Below, piece by piece: positions 8,004-16,407 of a stretch of DNA of 64,000 nucleotides. Each line of letters opens with the position of its first letter. Position 1 is the stretch's first letter. The stretch spans positions 1 through 64,000 of the forward strand of contig CAZFLE010000013.1 of the NCBI GenBank assembly GCA_964519895.1, written 5' to 3'. The position numbers were made by a program, and so were the translations under genes. This stretch comes from CAYFPX01 sp964519895 (GTDB lineage: Bacteria > Myxococcota_A > UBA796 > CAJQPC01). The notes beneath the pieces were generated by a model. The model worked only from the letters and a program-made list of their open reading frames with translations, had not been told where the DNA came from and ran no database searches.

Positions 8004-9500
8004 ACCCGAGCTGCTGACGGTCAGGGTCCAGCCGATCCGGGCCAGCTGCGCGGTCTCTTGTTCCAGGTCGAAGGCCGTCAGGGGGTGGGCTTCGAGCCAG
8101 TCGGCGGGAAAGGCCAGGGCGAGCGCGGTGCCCTGGGCCGTCAGAGTCGCCGGGGGCACACTGCGGCCGCTGCGGCTGCGGTTCAGGACGACGGCAAGGC
8201 GCAGAAGCAAGCACAGTCGGAGGGCTGGCCCCGCCGAGCGGAAGCCCAGGGCGGCGAAGCTCGCCGGATCCACGGAGCGCCGATGTCCCCCCACCAGCGC
8301 CGCCAGGATGCGCTGTCCGAGCAAGGAGAAGCCCGGCAGGTCCGCGTGGGCGACCAGGTAGGCGCCGTGCTTCTGGTGGCCCCGCCAGGACAGCGACAGC
8401 CCCAGCTCGTGCAGCCGGGCGCCCCAACGCAACAGGCGCGTTGCCTCGGACCGGGCACCGGCCCAGTCCTCGGGGAGCTGGTCCAACAGGGCCAGGGCGG
8501 TGCGTTCCACCCGGGCGGCCTGCTTGCGGTCGACCCCGAAGCGGGCGCCCAGCGCCCGGATGGTGTGCTCCCGCACGTCCTCGCGGCGGATGCGCCCGAG
8601 CAGGTCGTGGAGGGCGCCCTCGCGCAGGGCCCCGCGGCTCACGTCCATGTGCTCGATCTTGAGGCTGGCGAACACACCGCTCAGCACGGCGACGCCGCCC
8701 ACGAACACCGGGCGCCGCTCCTCGCCGATGCCCAGGTCGCCCAGGGCGTCGCTGTGACCGCGCTCGACCAGTAGATCCCGCAGGCGCCGCACACCGGTCG
8801 CCGTGATGCCCGCATCGGAGAAGCCCTGGGCGGCCAGGACACGCTCCACGGCCAGGATGGTGCCGCTGGCTCCGATGGCCCGGTCCCAGCCCAGGGTGCG
8901 CAGGGTCCGGGCGATGGGCTCGAGCTCCGCCCCGGCTGCCAGCTCGGCGGTGAACATGCGCCGGGCGCTGATGCGGCCGCTCTTGAAGAAGCGCTGGGTC
9001 CAGCCCACGCAGCCCATGTACAGGCTGTGGGTCTCCAGAGGCTCGAAGCCTTCGCCCACGATGCACTCGGTGGATCCGCCGCCGATGTCGACCACGAGCC
9101 GGCGGCCTTCGTCGGTGATGGCGTGGGCCACGCCCAGGTAGATCAGCCGTGCTTCCTCGGGCCCGGCGATGACCTCGACCGGGTGGCCCAGGGCCTGACT
9201 CGCGGCGTCCAGGAAGGCCTGGCTGTCTCGGGCCCGGCGGAGGGTGTTGGTGCCGACCACCCGGACCGCCCCGCTGGGCAGACCGCGCAGGTGCTCACCG
9301 AAGCGGGCCAGGCATGCCAGGGCCCGCTCGCTGGTCTCGGGGCGGATGCGTCCTTTGGCGTCCAGTCCCCCTCCCAGCCGGACCATTTCCTTGTTGCGGT
9401 CCAGGATCTCCAGGCCCTGGGGCCGGACCCTGGCCAGGATCATGTGGAAGCTGTTGCTCCCCAGGTCGACCGCCGCGACGGTGTTGGGCTGGGTGGCCAA
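8001..9500 (-). CDS. ppx: Exopolyphosphatase / pppGpp phosphohydrolase (Ppx/GppA)
   Basis: 499 residues, full length for the family. Domain I begins AAVDLGSNSFHMILARV (phosphate loop), then RLGGGLDAKGRI, VVGTNTLRRARDS and the second phosphate loop VVDIGGGSTECIVG near residue 145. The C-terminal part (from about 310) is the HD-like helical domain of longer Ppx proteins. It removes terminal phosphate from polyphosphate and may hydrolyse pppGpp, linking phosphate store and stringent response. The predicted start is TTG in TTGGCCACC; an upstream ATG is not available because the previous gene ends there. Confidence 0.92.
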   Translation of the reverse strand: MATQPNTVAAVDLGSNSFHMILARVRPQGLEILDRNKEMVRLGGGLDAKGRIRPETSERALACLARFGEHLRGLPSGAVRVVGTNTLRRARDSQAFLDAASQALGHPVEVIAGPEEARLIYLGVAHAITDEGRRLVVDIGGGSTECIVGEGFEPLETHSLYMGCVGWTQRFFKSGRISARRMFTAELAAGAELEPIARTLRTLGWDRAIGASGTILAVERVLAAQGFSDAGITATGVRRLRDLLVERGHSDALGDLGIGEERRPVFVGGVAVLSGVFASLKIEHMDVSRGALREGALHDLLGRIRREDVREHTIRALGARFGVDRKQAARVERTALALLDQLPEDWAGARSEATRLLRWGARLHELGLSLSWRGHQKHGAYLVAHADLPGFSLLGQRILAALVGGHRRSVDPASFAALGFRSAGPALRLCLLLRLAVVLNRSRSGRSVPPATLTAQGTALALAFPADWLEAHPLTAFDLEQETAQLARIGWTLTVSSSG

Positions 9501-9506
9501 CGGGAC

Positions 9507-9836
9507 CTACTCGTCGGTCCACACGTCGCAGTCGACGTCGCCGTCCTCGAGCTCGTCGCAGGAGGCCTTCTTCGTGTCTCTCACGCACTCGTAGCCCAGG
9601 CCCTCGTCGTAGGTCTCGCCGGCCAGGTCGGCCAGGTCCAGCCAGACCTCGGCGGCGTCGCCGTTGAGTTCCTCGCACTGCTCGACGTCGTCGCCGAACA
9701 GGTCTTCGAAGCCGTCGGGGTCGCACTCCTGGGCCCGGTCGCACCACGTCTCGGCGTACTCGGCAGGGAAGTCGTCTTCGGAGATGGTGCAGGCGACGAG
9801 GAGGGCGGCGAGGGGGGCGAGGCCGAGGATGCGCAT
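9507..9836 (-). CDS. Small cysteine-rich lipoprotein, unknown function
   Basis: 109 residues. The signal ends at a lipobox (LLVACTIS). The mature part is very acidic and has six cysteines in pairs (WCDRAQECDPDG, QCEELN, YECVRDTKKASCDEL, DVDCDVW), a pattern common in myxobacterial surface lipoproteins. No family recognised. It ends six bases before the exopolyphosphatase start and is divergent from the large lipoprotein at 9868 with only 31 bases between the starts. Confidence 0.75.
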   Translation of the reverse strand: MRILGLAPLAALLVACTISEDDFPAEYAETWCDRAQECDPDGFEDLFGDDVEQCEELNGDAAEVWLDLADLAGETYDEGLGYECVRDTKKASCDELEDGDVDCDVWTDE

Positions 9837-9843
9837 GGGCGTC

Positions 9844-9849
9844 CGCCTA
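9844..9849 (-). promoter_or_regulatory. Candidate -10 box (TAGGCG) 7 bases from the small lipoprotein start
   Basis: GGGT-TAGGCG-GACGCCC-ATG on the minus strand. It occupies the 31-base divergent spacer shared with the plus-strand GTG at 9868, so any regulator here would affect both genes. Confidence 0.45.
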
Positions 9850-9867
9850 ACCCAGCAGGGGGATGCC

Positions 9868-12732
9868 GTGAGATGCTCTCGCCTCGGAGGCGGCGTGCTG
9901 GGAGTCCTGTGGATTGCGTTGGTGTGGTCGTGCGGAGACGAGCCCGCGGACTCAGGAGCCCCGACCGGCCCAGCTGACGTGGACACCGACACGGACACGG
10001 ACACGGACACGGACACGGACACCGAGACAGAGACCGGCGACAGCGGCACACCAGCCACCGACACCGCGCCTGTGCCCACGGCCGAGAGCTGGGTCGTGCA
10101 CAAGGCCTTGGAGCCCGCTCTGCTGACCCTGGGTCCGAACCTGGTGGTGAACGGGAGCCTGGATCGGGTGGACGGCGACGGCGCCTTCGAAGGCTGGTCC
10201 ACCGGGGTCGGCAGCTGGTCTGCGGACGACACGGTCGCGCGGTCGGCGCCCTACAGCGGGCGAGCCGACGCCCCCGATGCGACCGGCTGGTACGGCGGCT
10301 ACCAGAAGGTTCCGCTCGGTGGCACCACGGCCACCCTCCTGGTCCAGGGCTGGAGCCGCGCCGAGGCGGTGTCCGGCGCCAACGGAAGCGACTACAGCCT
10401 GTACCTGGACTTCGCGGACAGCGCGGACAGCCTGGTGCAGACCGAGGTGCTGCCCTTCTCACCGGGCACCCATGACTGGGAAGGACTCGAGCAGCTCGTC
10501 CAGCCGGTCGGCGCCCTGGAGCGGGTGCGCTTCTACCCGATGTTCCGCTACACCCAGGGCACCGCGTGGTTCGACGATCTGGGCATCTACGAGGTCCAGG
10601 ACACCCTGATCGGCTTCGACGGCGAGACCGCTCTGGCCGAGGACGCGCCGGTGCCAGAGGTGCAGTCACAGCTCACTCTGGTCAGCGCCGACGCCCGACT
10701 GTCGCTGACCCTGGACGCGCCCGGAGGCACGGTCGGTGCCTTGTCCGTCGACGGCGTGGAGCTGGGTGGGACCGACCACCGCTCCGACACGGGTTTCTTC
10801 GTGCGGGACCAGGCCGACGGCTCGGACTGGGTGCATTTTGGCGGCTCGGTGGTCGACACGGGGGACGCCTTGGTCCAGGAGGGCTCGGCCGGTGAGCTGG
10901 GCCTGTCGCTCCAGGCGACCTGGACCGCGGCTGCGGGCCACCTGGAGGTCTCGGGCACGGTCACCGACACCACCGCGACGGACCGTGCGATCACTCTGTA
11001 CCTGGCCCTTCCCGCGGGCTCGGGCGACGGCACCTGGTGGCACGCCATCCGCGACGACAGGCCGCTCACGGCCACCGGGTCCTTCGAGTCCCTGCGCGAG
11101 ATCGGGTCCGACGAGCCCGTCGGGGCCCGAGGAGCCAAGGGCCGCTATCCCTTTGGCGGGGTCGGCCGGGATGCGGCCGGGCTGGGCGTGGGGTGGCCCC
11201 TGGACGCTCCCCAGTACGCGCGGACGGGTTTTCACGCCGACACCGGTCAGCTGGTCATCGCGGTGGACCTGGGCCTGTCCACCGCAGTGGCTCGCAGCCC
11301 GTCTGCGGGCGACTTTCGCTTCGTGGTCCTTCCGGTGGCCCCGGAGCACGGCTTCCGCGGGCTGGTCCAGGCCTACCGAGACGCATTGCCGGAGCTGTTC
11401 GAGCGCCGTGTCGGCACCGGGGGGCTGTGGGTGGCCTTTGACGACCTGAGTGGGTTGGCCGACCCGGATGACTTCGGGCTGCGCTTCCACGAGATCGGGG
11501 ACGGCGCGGTGCCCGACCCGGACTACACGGCCTCTGACGACGCGGCCGACATCCTGACCTTTCGCTACCTGTACGAGCCGGGCATGGACCCGATCGAGCT
11601 CCCGGAAGGCACCGCGACCGACGACCCGGCACAAGTGCTGGCCGTGGTCGAGGCCCTCTACGCCGCCGGGCAGTCGTCGAACGAGGTCGAGGCGCGAGGT
11701 GCTCTGACCTCGGTGGTGCACGACCGCGACGGCCAGCCGCGCATGGAGGTCCTGACCGGCCGGTCCTGGTGTCCGGAGCCTTGTGCGCGGTTCTTCGTGA
11801 ACGCGGATCCCGAGCTCGATCCGGGCAGCTACGGGGAGAACTGGACCACCGACCACTGGAACGCCGAGGCCCAGGCGGACTACGACGAGACGGCGTTCGC
11901 CCTGGACGGCGAGTACATCGACAGCCTGACCACCCGCGCCGAGGTGCTCAACTACAACCCCGAGCACTTCGCCACCGCAGATCACTCCCCGGTCTACGCC
12001 CAGGGCGTGTTCGAGCCGGCTCTGCTGGGGGCGTGGAGCAACCTGGAGGGCCTGGAGCACGTGTTCGCCGACTTCACCAGCGACGGCCGCCTGCGCATGG
12101 CGAACCTGGACCTGAGCGCGTTCGGTTTCTACGTGCACACCCTGGACGTGCTGGGGGTGGAGCACGGCTGGCGCGACGACGACGGCGTGTACGAGCGGGT
12201 CGACGACAGCCACCTCTCCCTGCTGCGCGTGCTCGCCGGACCCCGCCCCTTCGGCTTCCTCAACAACGTCGACTACAGCACCTTGAGCGACGACGAGGTC
12301 CTGTCCTACCTGGAGGCCTGTCTCTTCTGGGGCTTCGGCCCGAGCTTCTTCGACGACACCGGGGGCGGGGACACGTTCTGGTCGCGCCCGGAGCTCACCG
12401 ACGCCTACAGGCCGCTGTTCCAGGCGGTGATGCCGACCCTGTTGGCCCTCGACGAAGCCGGGTGGGAGCCCGTGAGCCACGTGGCTGTGAGCGACGAGGG
12501 TCTATGGGTCGAGCGCTTCGGCACGGGTCCGGTCTACCTGACCCTCTACAACGCGGGCGCCAGCGAAGGCCCCCAGGCCGTCGTGGACGTGGGCACCTTG
12601 GGGACTTCGGACAGCGGCCAGGTCGTCTACGGCGACGGCGAGGACTTCTCGTGGACCCCCACCGGCACCGAGCTCACGGTGACGGCGTGGCTCGACCCCG
12701 GAGAGACCACCGTGATCAGGCTGGACCCATGA
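9868..12732 (+). CDS. Large surface lipoprotein with jelly-roll module, glycoside-hydrolase-like
   Basis: 954 residues from GTG at 9868, chosen because AGGGGGA stands 5 bases before it and the lipoprotein signal (LWIALVWSCGDE) follows; the frame extends upstream but antisense to another gene. After an Asp/Thr linker, residues about 85-235 look like a carbohydrate-binding jelly roll (NLVVNGSLDRVDG ... FEGWSTGVGSW ... WFDDLGIYEV). The remainder resembles extracellular glycosidases with a beta-sandwich and TIM-barrel-like region containing YDETAFALDGEYIDS, where Asp/Glu could be catalytic. Exact GH family not recognised; substrate unknown. Its stop overlaps the next start (ATGA). Confidence 0.7.
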   Translation: MRCSRLGGGVLGVLWIALVWSCGDEPADSGAPTGPADVDTDTDTDTDTDTDTETETGDSGTPATDTAPVPTAESWVVHKALEPALLTLGPNLVVNGSLDRVDGDGAFEGWSTGVGSWSADDTVARSAPYSGRADAPDATGWYGGYQKVPLGGTTATLLVQGWSRAEAVSGANGSDYSLYLDFADSADSLVQTEVLPFSPGTHDWEGLEQLVQPVGALERVRFYPMFRYTQGTAWFDDLGIYEVQDTLIGFDGETALAEDAPVPEVQSQLTLVSADARLSLTLDAPGGTVGALSVDGVELGGTDHRSDTGFFVRDQADGSDWVHFGGSVVDTGDALVQEGSAGELGLSLQATWTAAAGHLEVSGTVTDTTATDRAITLYLALPAGSGDGTWWHAIRDDRPLTATGSFESLREIGSDEPVGARGAKGRYPFGGVGRDAAGLGVGWPLDAPQYARTGFHADTGQLVIAVDLGLSTAVARSPSAGDFRFVVLPVAPEHGFRGLVQAYRDALPELFERRVGTGGLWVAFDDLSGLADPDDFGLRFHEIGDGAVPDPDYTASDDAADILTFRYLYEPGMDPIELPEGTATDDPAQVLAVVEALYAAGQSSNEVEARGALTSVVHDRDGQPRMEVLTGRSWCPEPCARFFVNADPELDPGSYGENWTTDHWNAEAQADYDETAFALDGEYIDSLTTRAEVLNYNPEHFATADHSPVYAQGVFEPALLGAWSNLEGLEHVFADFTSDGRLRMANLDLSAFGFYVHTLDVLGVEHGWRDDDGVYERVDDSHLSLLRVLAGPRPFGFLNNVDYSTLSDDEVLSYLEACLFWGFGPSFFDDTGGGDTFWSRPELTDAYRPLFQAVMPTLLALDEAGWEPVSHVAVSDEGLWVERFGTGPVYLTLYNAGASEGPQAVVDVGTLGTSDSGQVVYGDGEDFSWTPTGTELTVTAWLDPGETTVIRLDP
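9982..10023 (+). repeat. In-frame hexanucleotide repeat (GACACS x7) encoding an Asp-Thr linker
   Basis: Seven consecutive GACACC/GACACG units. Each unit is two codons (Asp-Thr), so slippage would lengthen or shorten the lipoprotein stalk without breaking the frame. Confidence 0.9.
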
Positions 12733-13625
12733 TCTTGACCTTGCTCCTGGCCTGTCCCAGCGACACCACCACGACCACCAGCGACACGGCCACGGCGGCC
12801 GTCACCGACTCGGTCCCGGACTCCAGCACCCCGACCGACACTGCCTCGCCTCCGGCCTACACCGGCCTGAGCAGCGAAGGTGCGCGAACCTGTGTGCTCA
12901 CCCCCACCAGCACCTTGGCCTGCTTTGATGTGACAGATGCTGCCTGGTCCCGGAGCCAGGACACCCCGGCGGGCCTGTTCTCCCACGTGTCCGCCGGTGG
13001 GTGCGGGGTCCAGGGCGACGACGTCACCTGCTGGGACCCGGACCAGCACGGGACCTCGATCGTGCCGGACAGCGACCTGGTCACCGTCGAGCGCGGAGAT
13101 GCCTTGGCCTGTGGCCACGACGACATCGGCGCGCTGGACTGCTGGGGCGAGACCCGGGTGCTGACCGGGCTGTTCTATGAGCAGCGGGTCGAGGCTTCAC
13201 TGATGGTCAGCGGGAAGTCCGTGTGCGGCCTGCTGCCGGCGGGGGTGCCTTTGTGCGACGGTGCTCTGGCGGGCACGACGCCCGAGCTGTCGGACCTGGT
13301 CCAGGTGGACGTCGGGGGTGCCGCGTGTGGGCTCGGGGCCGACGGCGCCGTGACCTGCTGGGGGCCCGGCACGCCGTTCACGGTACCGGACGGGACGGGG
13401 TTCGTGGACGTGGCCGTGGGCGAGAGCCACGTGTGTGTGCTGGATGACGCAGGGGTGGTCAGCTGTAGCGGAAATGGCGCGCTGGCCCAGGTGCCTGCGG
13501 AGCTGCCCGTCATGGTGGACCTCGACGCCGGGACGACCCAGACCTGTGGGCTGAGCGTGGCGGGAGCGCTGGTCTGCTGGTTCGAAGGCGCCGACGGGGT
13601 CGAGGTGGTGACCGAGATGCCTTGA
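12729..13625 (+). CDS. RCC1-like repeat lipoprotein
   Basis: 298 residues. A very short lipoprotein signal (MILTLLLACPSD) and a Thr/Ser/Asp linker precede about six repeats of the type Ax..C.L...G.V.CWG (examples DDVTCWDPDQHG, GALDCWGETRV, GAVTCWGPG), which is the regulator-of-chromosome-condensation beta-propeller repeat common in myxobacterial surface proteins. Paired cysteines within repeats suggest disulphides outside the cytoplasm. The ATG overlaps the stop of the preceding lipoprotein gene, implying cotranslation and a joint role at the cell surface. Function unknown. Confidence 0.8.
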   Translation: MILTLLLACPSDTTTTTSDTATAAVTDSVPDSSTPTDTASPPAYTGLSSEGARTCVLTPTSTLACFDVTDAAWSRSQDTPAGLFSHVSAGGCGVQGDDVTCWDPDQHGTSIVPDSDLVTVERGDALACGHDDIGALDCWGETRVLTGLFYEQRVEASLMVSGKSVCGLLPAGVPLCDGALAGTTPELSDLVQVDVGGAACGLGADGAVTCWGPGTPFTVPDGTGFVDVAVGESHVCVLDDAGVVSCSGNGALAQVPAELPVMVDLDAGTTQTCGLSVAGALVCWFEGADGVEVVTEMP

Positions 13626-13642
13626 GGTCCCGGGCGCGTGGC

Positions 13643-13713
13643 GAGTGTCCGGAAAGCGGACACTCAGGGTGCTTGGGGGACCCCAAGGGCGCTGAGTGTC
13701 CGGTCTTCGGACA
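13643..13713. terminator. Three consecutive hairpins between convergent genes (probable bidirectional terminator)
   Basis: Stem 1 pairs GAGTGTCCG (13643-13651) with CGGACACTC (13657-13665). Stem 2 pairs CTTGGGG (13672-13678) with CCCCAAG (13681-13687). Stem 3 pairs TGTCCG (13697-13702) with CGGACA (13708-13713) and repeats the GAGTGTCCG unit of stem 1. There is no U-tract. Two genes converge here. Confidence 0.65.
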
Positions 13714-13741
13714 GTCGTGCGGTGCCACCAGACCCCGGCGC

Positions 13742-14194
13742 TCAGTACACCTCGTTCGGCGTCGCCAGGTACGGATTCTCCGTCGCGGTCATCAGCACCT
13801 CGGCCAGCTCGTCGTCGTTGTCCACGTCGCAGGCCCCGCGGACGAACATGTTGTCCAGGTCCTCGAGGTTGATGGTGTAGTTGCAGCGCACGTCACCGTC
13901 CGGCGCGTAGCCGAGGAAGTCGAAGCCGGCGTCGGACACCCAGGGCACGGCTTTCTTGTCCAGCTGGCTGTCCGTCCGCGGCGACGGACCCGCCCCGGTG
14001 AACACCTGGCTCGAACCGCTGAAGCTGGCGCCGAACAGCGCCGTGCGAATGCCGCGCACGTTGGTCTGGGCCTCGGCCCTGCGCGACCGGTTCCGGGCCT
14101 CTTGCATGCGCGGAATGGCGATCGCCGCCAGGATGCCCAGGATCGCGACCCCGATCAGCACCTCTACCAGGGTCATGCCCCTGCGAGCGTGCAC
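13742..14194 (-). CDS. Type IV pilin-like / pseudopilin protein
   Basis: 150 residues from GTG at 14194: short basic leader HARRG, then cleavage before Met in G-MTLVEVLIG, with the obligatory Glu at +5 and the long N-terminal hydrophobic helix (VAILGILAAIAIPRMQEARNRSRRAEAQ). This is the prepilin-peptidase class III signal used by pilins and type II secretion pseudopilins. The C-terminal part ends with two cysteines bracketing a loop (CNYTINLEDLDNMFVRGAC), a pilin-like disulphide. No other pilus or T2SS gene is near. The GTG is four bases after the aldehyde dehydrogenase stop; the longer frame upstream is antisense-like and rejected. Confidence 0.85.
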   Translation of the reverse strand: MHARRGMTLVEVLIGVAILGILAAIAIPRMQEARNRSRRAEAQTNVRGIRTALFGASFSGSSQVFTGAGPSPRTDSQLDKKAVPWVSDAGFDFLGYAPDGDVRCNYTINLEDLDNMFVRGACDVDNDDELAEVLMTATENPYLATPNEVY

Positions 14195-14198
14195 CGGA

Positions 14199-15686
14199 TC
14201 AGTAGAAGCTGCCGGTGCGCTTGGCACCGCCGTGGTTGATGTAGACGGTCTTGGACTCGGCGTAGAAGCGCCACGCGTCCGGACCCATCTCCCGTGGCCC
14301 GGTGCCCGTGGCCTTGATGCCCCCAAAGGGCAGGTGGCCCTCGCCCCCCGGGGTCGGAGAGTTGACCTGGGTCATGCCGGTGTCGAGCCGGTTGATCAGG
14401 TCGAAGGCGGTCCCGATGTTCGACGTGTAGACCGCGCTCGTGAGTCCGTACTTGACCCCGTTGGCTGCGGTGACGGCCTGGTCGACGGTGGAGAAGCGGA
14501 TGACGCTCAGCACGGGGCCGAAGATCTCCTCGGTGGCGATGCGACAGGTCGGGTCCACGTGGTCGAACAGCGTCGGGTTCGGGAAGTAGCCCCGGTCCAG
14601 TCCATTCGCGGTCGCGCGGCCGCCGCCCAGGACCTTGTGGGCCTCGCCCTCGCCGATGGCCATGTACTTGAGCACCTGGTCCAGCTGGCGCTGGGACACC
14701 GACGGGCCCATGGTGGTGGCGCTGTCCAGGGGGTGCCCCGGGACCACGGCCTTGCCTAATTCTGTGACAGCCGCGACATAGGCGTCGGCCACCGACTCGT
14801 GCACGATGGCCCGGCTGGTGGCCGTGCAGCGCTGACCGGTCGAGCCAAAGGCGCCAAAGGCCGTGGCGATGGCGGCCTTTTCCACGTCGGCGTCGTCGAA
14901 GATGATGATCGGGTTCTTGCCGCCCAGCTCGCACTGGATCGGCTTGTGCAGCGCCCCGCACCGGGCCTCGATGATGCGACCGACCTCGGTCGAGCCGGTG
15001 AAGCTGATGGCGTGCACGTCGGGGTGCTCGATGAGGGCCTTGGCGGGCTCGGCGTCGCCGTGCACCACGTTCACGACACCGGCGGGGAAGCCGCACTCGG
15101 CCACGGCCTGGGCGATCAGGTGCGCCGTCCAGGGGGTCTCGGGCGCGGGCTTGAGCACCACCGTGTTGCCAGCGATGATCGCCGGCGCGATCTTCCACAG
15201 GGGGATGCACACCGGGAAGTTCCACGGGGTGATGAGACCGACCACGCCATGAGGGCGCCAGGTGGTGAAGGCAAAGGTGCCGGGCAGCTCGCTGGGCGCG
15301 GTGATGCCGGTCATGCGCCGGGCGTCGCCCGCAGCGAAGTTCAGGTACTTGAGGGTCTTGAGGACCTCGCCCCGGCCCTCTCCGAAGACCTTGCCCTCTT
15401 CGAGGCTCAGGGCCCGGCCCCAGTCGCTGGCCCGGTCCTCGATCAGGCGGGAGAGCTTGGCCACCCTGTCGCCGCGGACGGGCGCCGGGGTGTCCCGCCA
15501 CCCGGGAAAGGCCGCCTTGGCTGCGGCGACTGCGGCGTCGATGTCCGACGACTGGGACCAGGGTGCTTGACCCAGGAGCTCGCCGTCGGCTGGACAGCGG
15601 TTCTCGCGGGTCTCGCCGGCGCCGGCGGGGACAAACTCCCCCCCGATGTAGTTCTGGTAGTGGACGGGGGAGGAGACGTGGCCCAT
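14199..15686 (-). CDS. NAD(P)-dependent aldehyde dehydrogenase
   Basis: 495 residues from the ATG at 15686 (a GTG 21 bases upstream is an alternative). NAD-binding segment TPWNFPVCIPLWKIAPAII, general base Glu in CELGGKNPIIIF, and nucleophile Cys in GQRCTATSR are all intact, with the C-terminal EEIFGPVLSV motif. Overall it resembles alpha-ketoglutaric-semialdehyde or succinic-semialdehyde dehydrogenases, which act on sugar-acid or amino-acid catabolites. The neighbours do not identify the substrate. The pilin-like gene follows after four bases. Confidence 0.88.
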   Translation of the reverse strand: MGHVSSPVHYQNYIGGEFVPAGAGETRENRCPADGELLGQAPWSQSSDIDAAVAAAKAAFPGWRDTPAPVRGDRVAKLSRLIEDRASDWGRALSLEEGKVFGEGRGEVLKTLKYLNFAAGDARRMTGITAPSELPGTFAFTTWRPHGVVGLITPWNFPVCIPLWKIAPAIIAGNTVVLKPAPETPWTAHLIAQAVAECGFPAGVVNVVHGDAEPAKALIEHPDVHAISFTGSTEVGRIIEARCGALHKPIQCELGGKNPIIIFDDADVEKAAIATAFGAFGSTGQRCTATSRAIVHESVADAYVAAVTELGKAVVPGHPLDSATTMGPSVSQRQLDQVLKYMAIGEGEAHKVLGGGRATANGLDRGYFPNPTLFDHVDPTCRIATEEIFGPVLSVIRFSTVDQAVTAANGVKYGLTSAVYTSNIGTAFDLINRLDTGMTQVNSPTPGGEGHLPFGGIKATGTGPREMGPDAWRFYAESKTVYINHGGAKRTGSFY

Positions 15687-15756
15687 CAGGGTCTCGGGGC
15701 GGAGCACCGAAGGTGCATAACACCGGGTCGACGGCGGATGGGCCCAGGTCTCGCTG

Positions 15757-16269
15757 TCACTCCACCAGGTCGGCGGTCACGGTCAGCTCGGTCGCGCCCG
15801 GGTTGTCGTCGGGCCCGGCGGACGAGTCCGAGGCCACGCCCTTGATCAGGACGTCGAGCGCTGCACCGTCGGGGCTGGTCAGGACCACGTCGATCTGCGC
15901 GATGCAGGCGTCGTCCGAGGACTCGGTCCAGGCGGTGCTCCGCACGAGCTCGGCAAAGGGGTTCTCGGCCAGGTCGATGGTCCCGGTCTCCACGGCCGCT
16001 TGGTCCACGCCGTTGAAGACGCTGAAGTCCAAGGTGCCCAGGGTCGCGTCTCCCCCGTCCAGGTAGAAGGTGTAGTCCAGCAGGCCGCAGTCGAGGGCCT
16101 CGTCGTCGGTGGACGCCAGGACCATGTCCACGGCGATGACCGCTTCGGACTCCGCCGTCTCGAAGGAGACCGGGACCTGGTCGGACTCGGCGGACTGCTG
16201 CCAGTAGTAGCTGCAGGCGGCGAGGGTGAAGAGCGCGGAGGCGGCGAGGAGGGCGGTGCGAGCGGTCAT
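15757..16269 (-). CDS. Lipoprotein of unknown function
   Basis: 170 residues with lipobox LAACSYYW. The mature protein is acidic, beta-rich and has two cysteines (ALDCGLLDY, DDACIAQID). No domain recognised. A CGGAG ribosome site is present upstream but lies in the loop of an inverted repeat (see 16271-16296). Seventy bases separate it from the aldehyde dehydrogenase start, so the two may be cotranscribed. Confidence 0.7.
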   Translation of the reverse strand: MTARTALLAASALFTLAACSYYWQQSAESDQVPVSFETAESEAVIAVDMVLASTDDEALDCGLLDYTFYLDGGDATLGTLDFSVFNGVDQAAVETGTIDLAENPFAELVRSTAWTESSDDACIAQIDVVLTSPDGAALDVLIKGVASDSSAGPDDNPGATELTVTADLVE

Positions 16270-16270
16270 G

Positions 16271-16296
16271 GGTCAACTCCGTGAGGTGGGTTGACC
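16271..16296 (-). promoter_or_regulatory. Inverted repeat holding the ribosome site of the 15757-16269 gene
   Basis: GGTCAAC (16271-16277) and GTTGACC (16290-16296) pair, one base before the ATG; the CGGAG ribosome site falls in the loop and stem base. It could be an RNA hairpin controlling translation or a dimeric operator. Confidence 0.4.
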
Positions 16297-16380
16297 AAGC
16301 ACCAAGCAGGACCCGTGCCAGGGTCCGGAAGCGGGCGTCGACCCGCACCTGGAGCGCATCGGTCGGAATGTCAGGAGATG

Positions 16381-16392
16381 TCACCCGGGTGA
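16381..16392. other. Perfect 12-base palindrome TCACCCGGGTGA
   Basis: Lies 16 bases beyond the stop of the 16408-17202 lipoprotein, within a 138-base spacer that otherwise shows no gene. Either part of a terminator or an operator for the downstream lipoprotein. Confidence 0.35.
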
Positions 16393-16407
16393 GGGGCGAC
16401 ACCGCTG

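Noticed and set aside
5650..9066. A 1138-codon minus-strand frame joining the exopolyphosphatase region to the metallopeptidase
   Set aside because: The part upstream of 7560 overlaps the real Ppx and thioesterase frames and reads as a shadow; a signal peptide and a box mark the true start at 7560.
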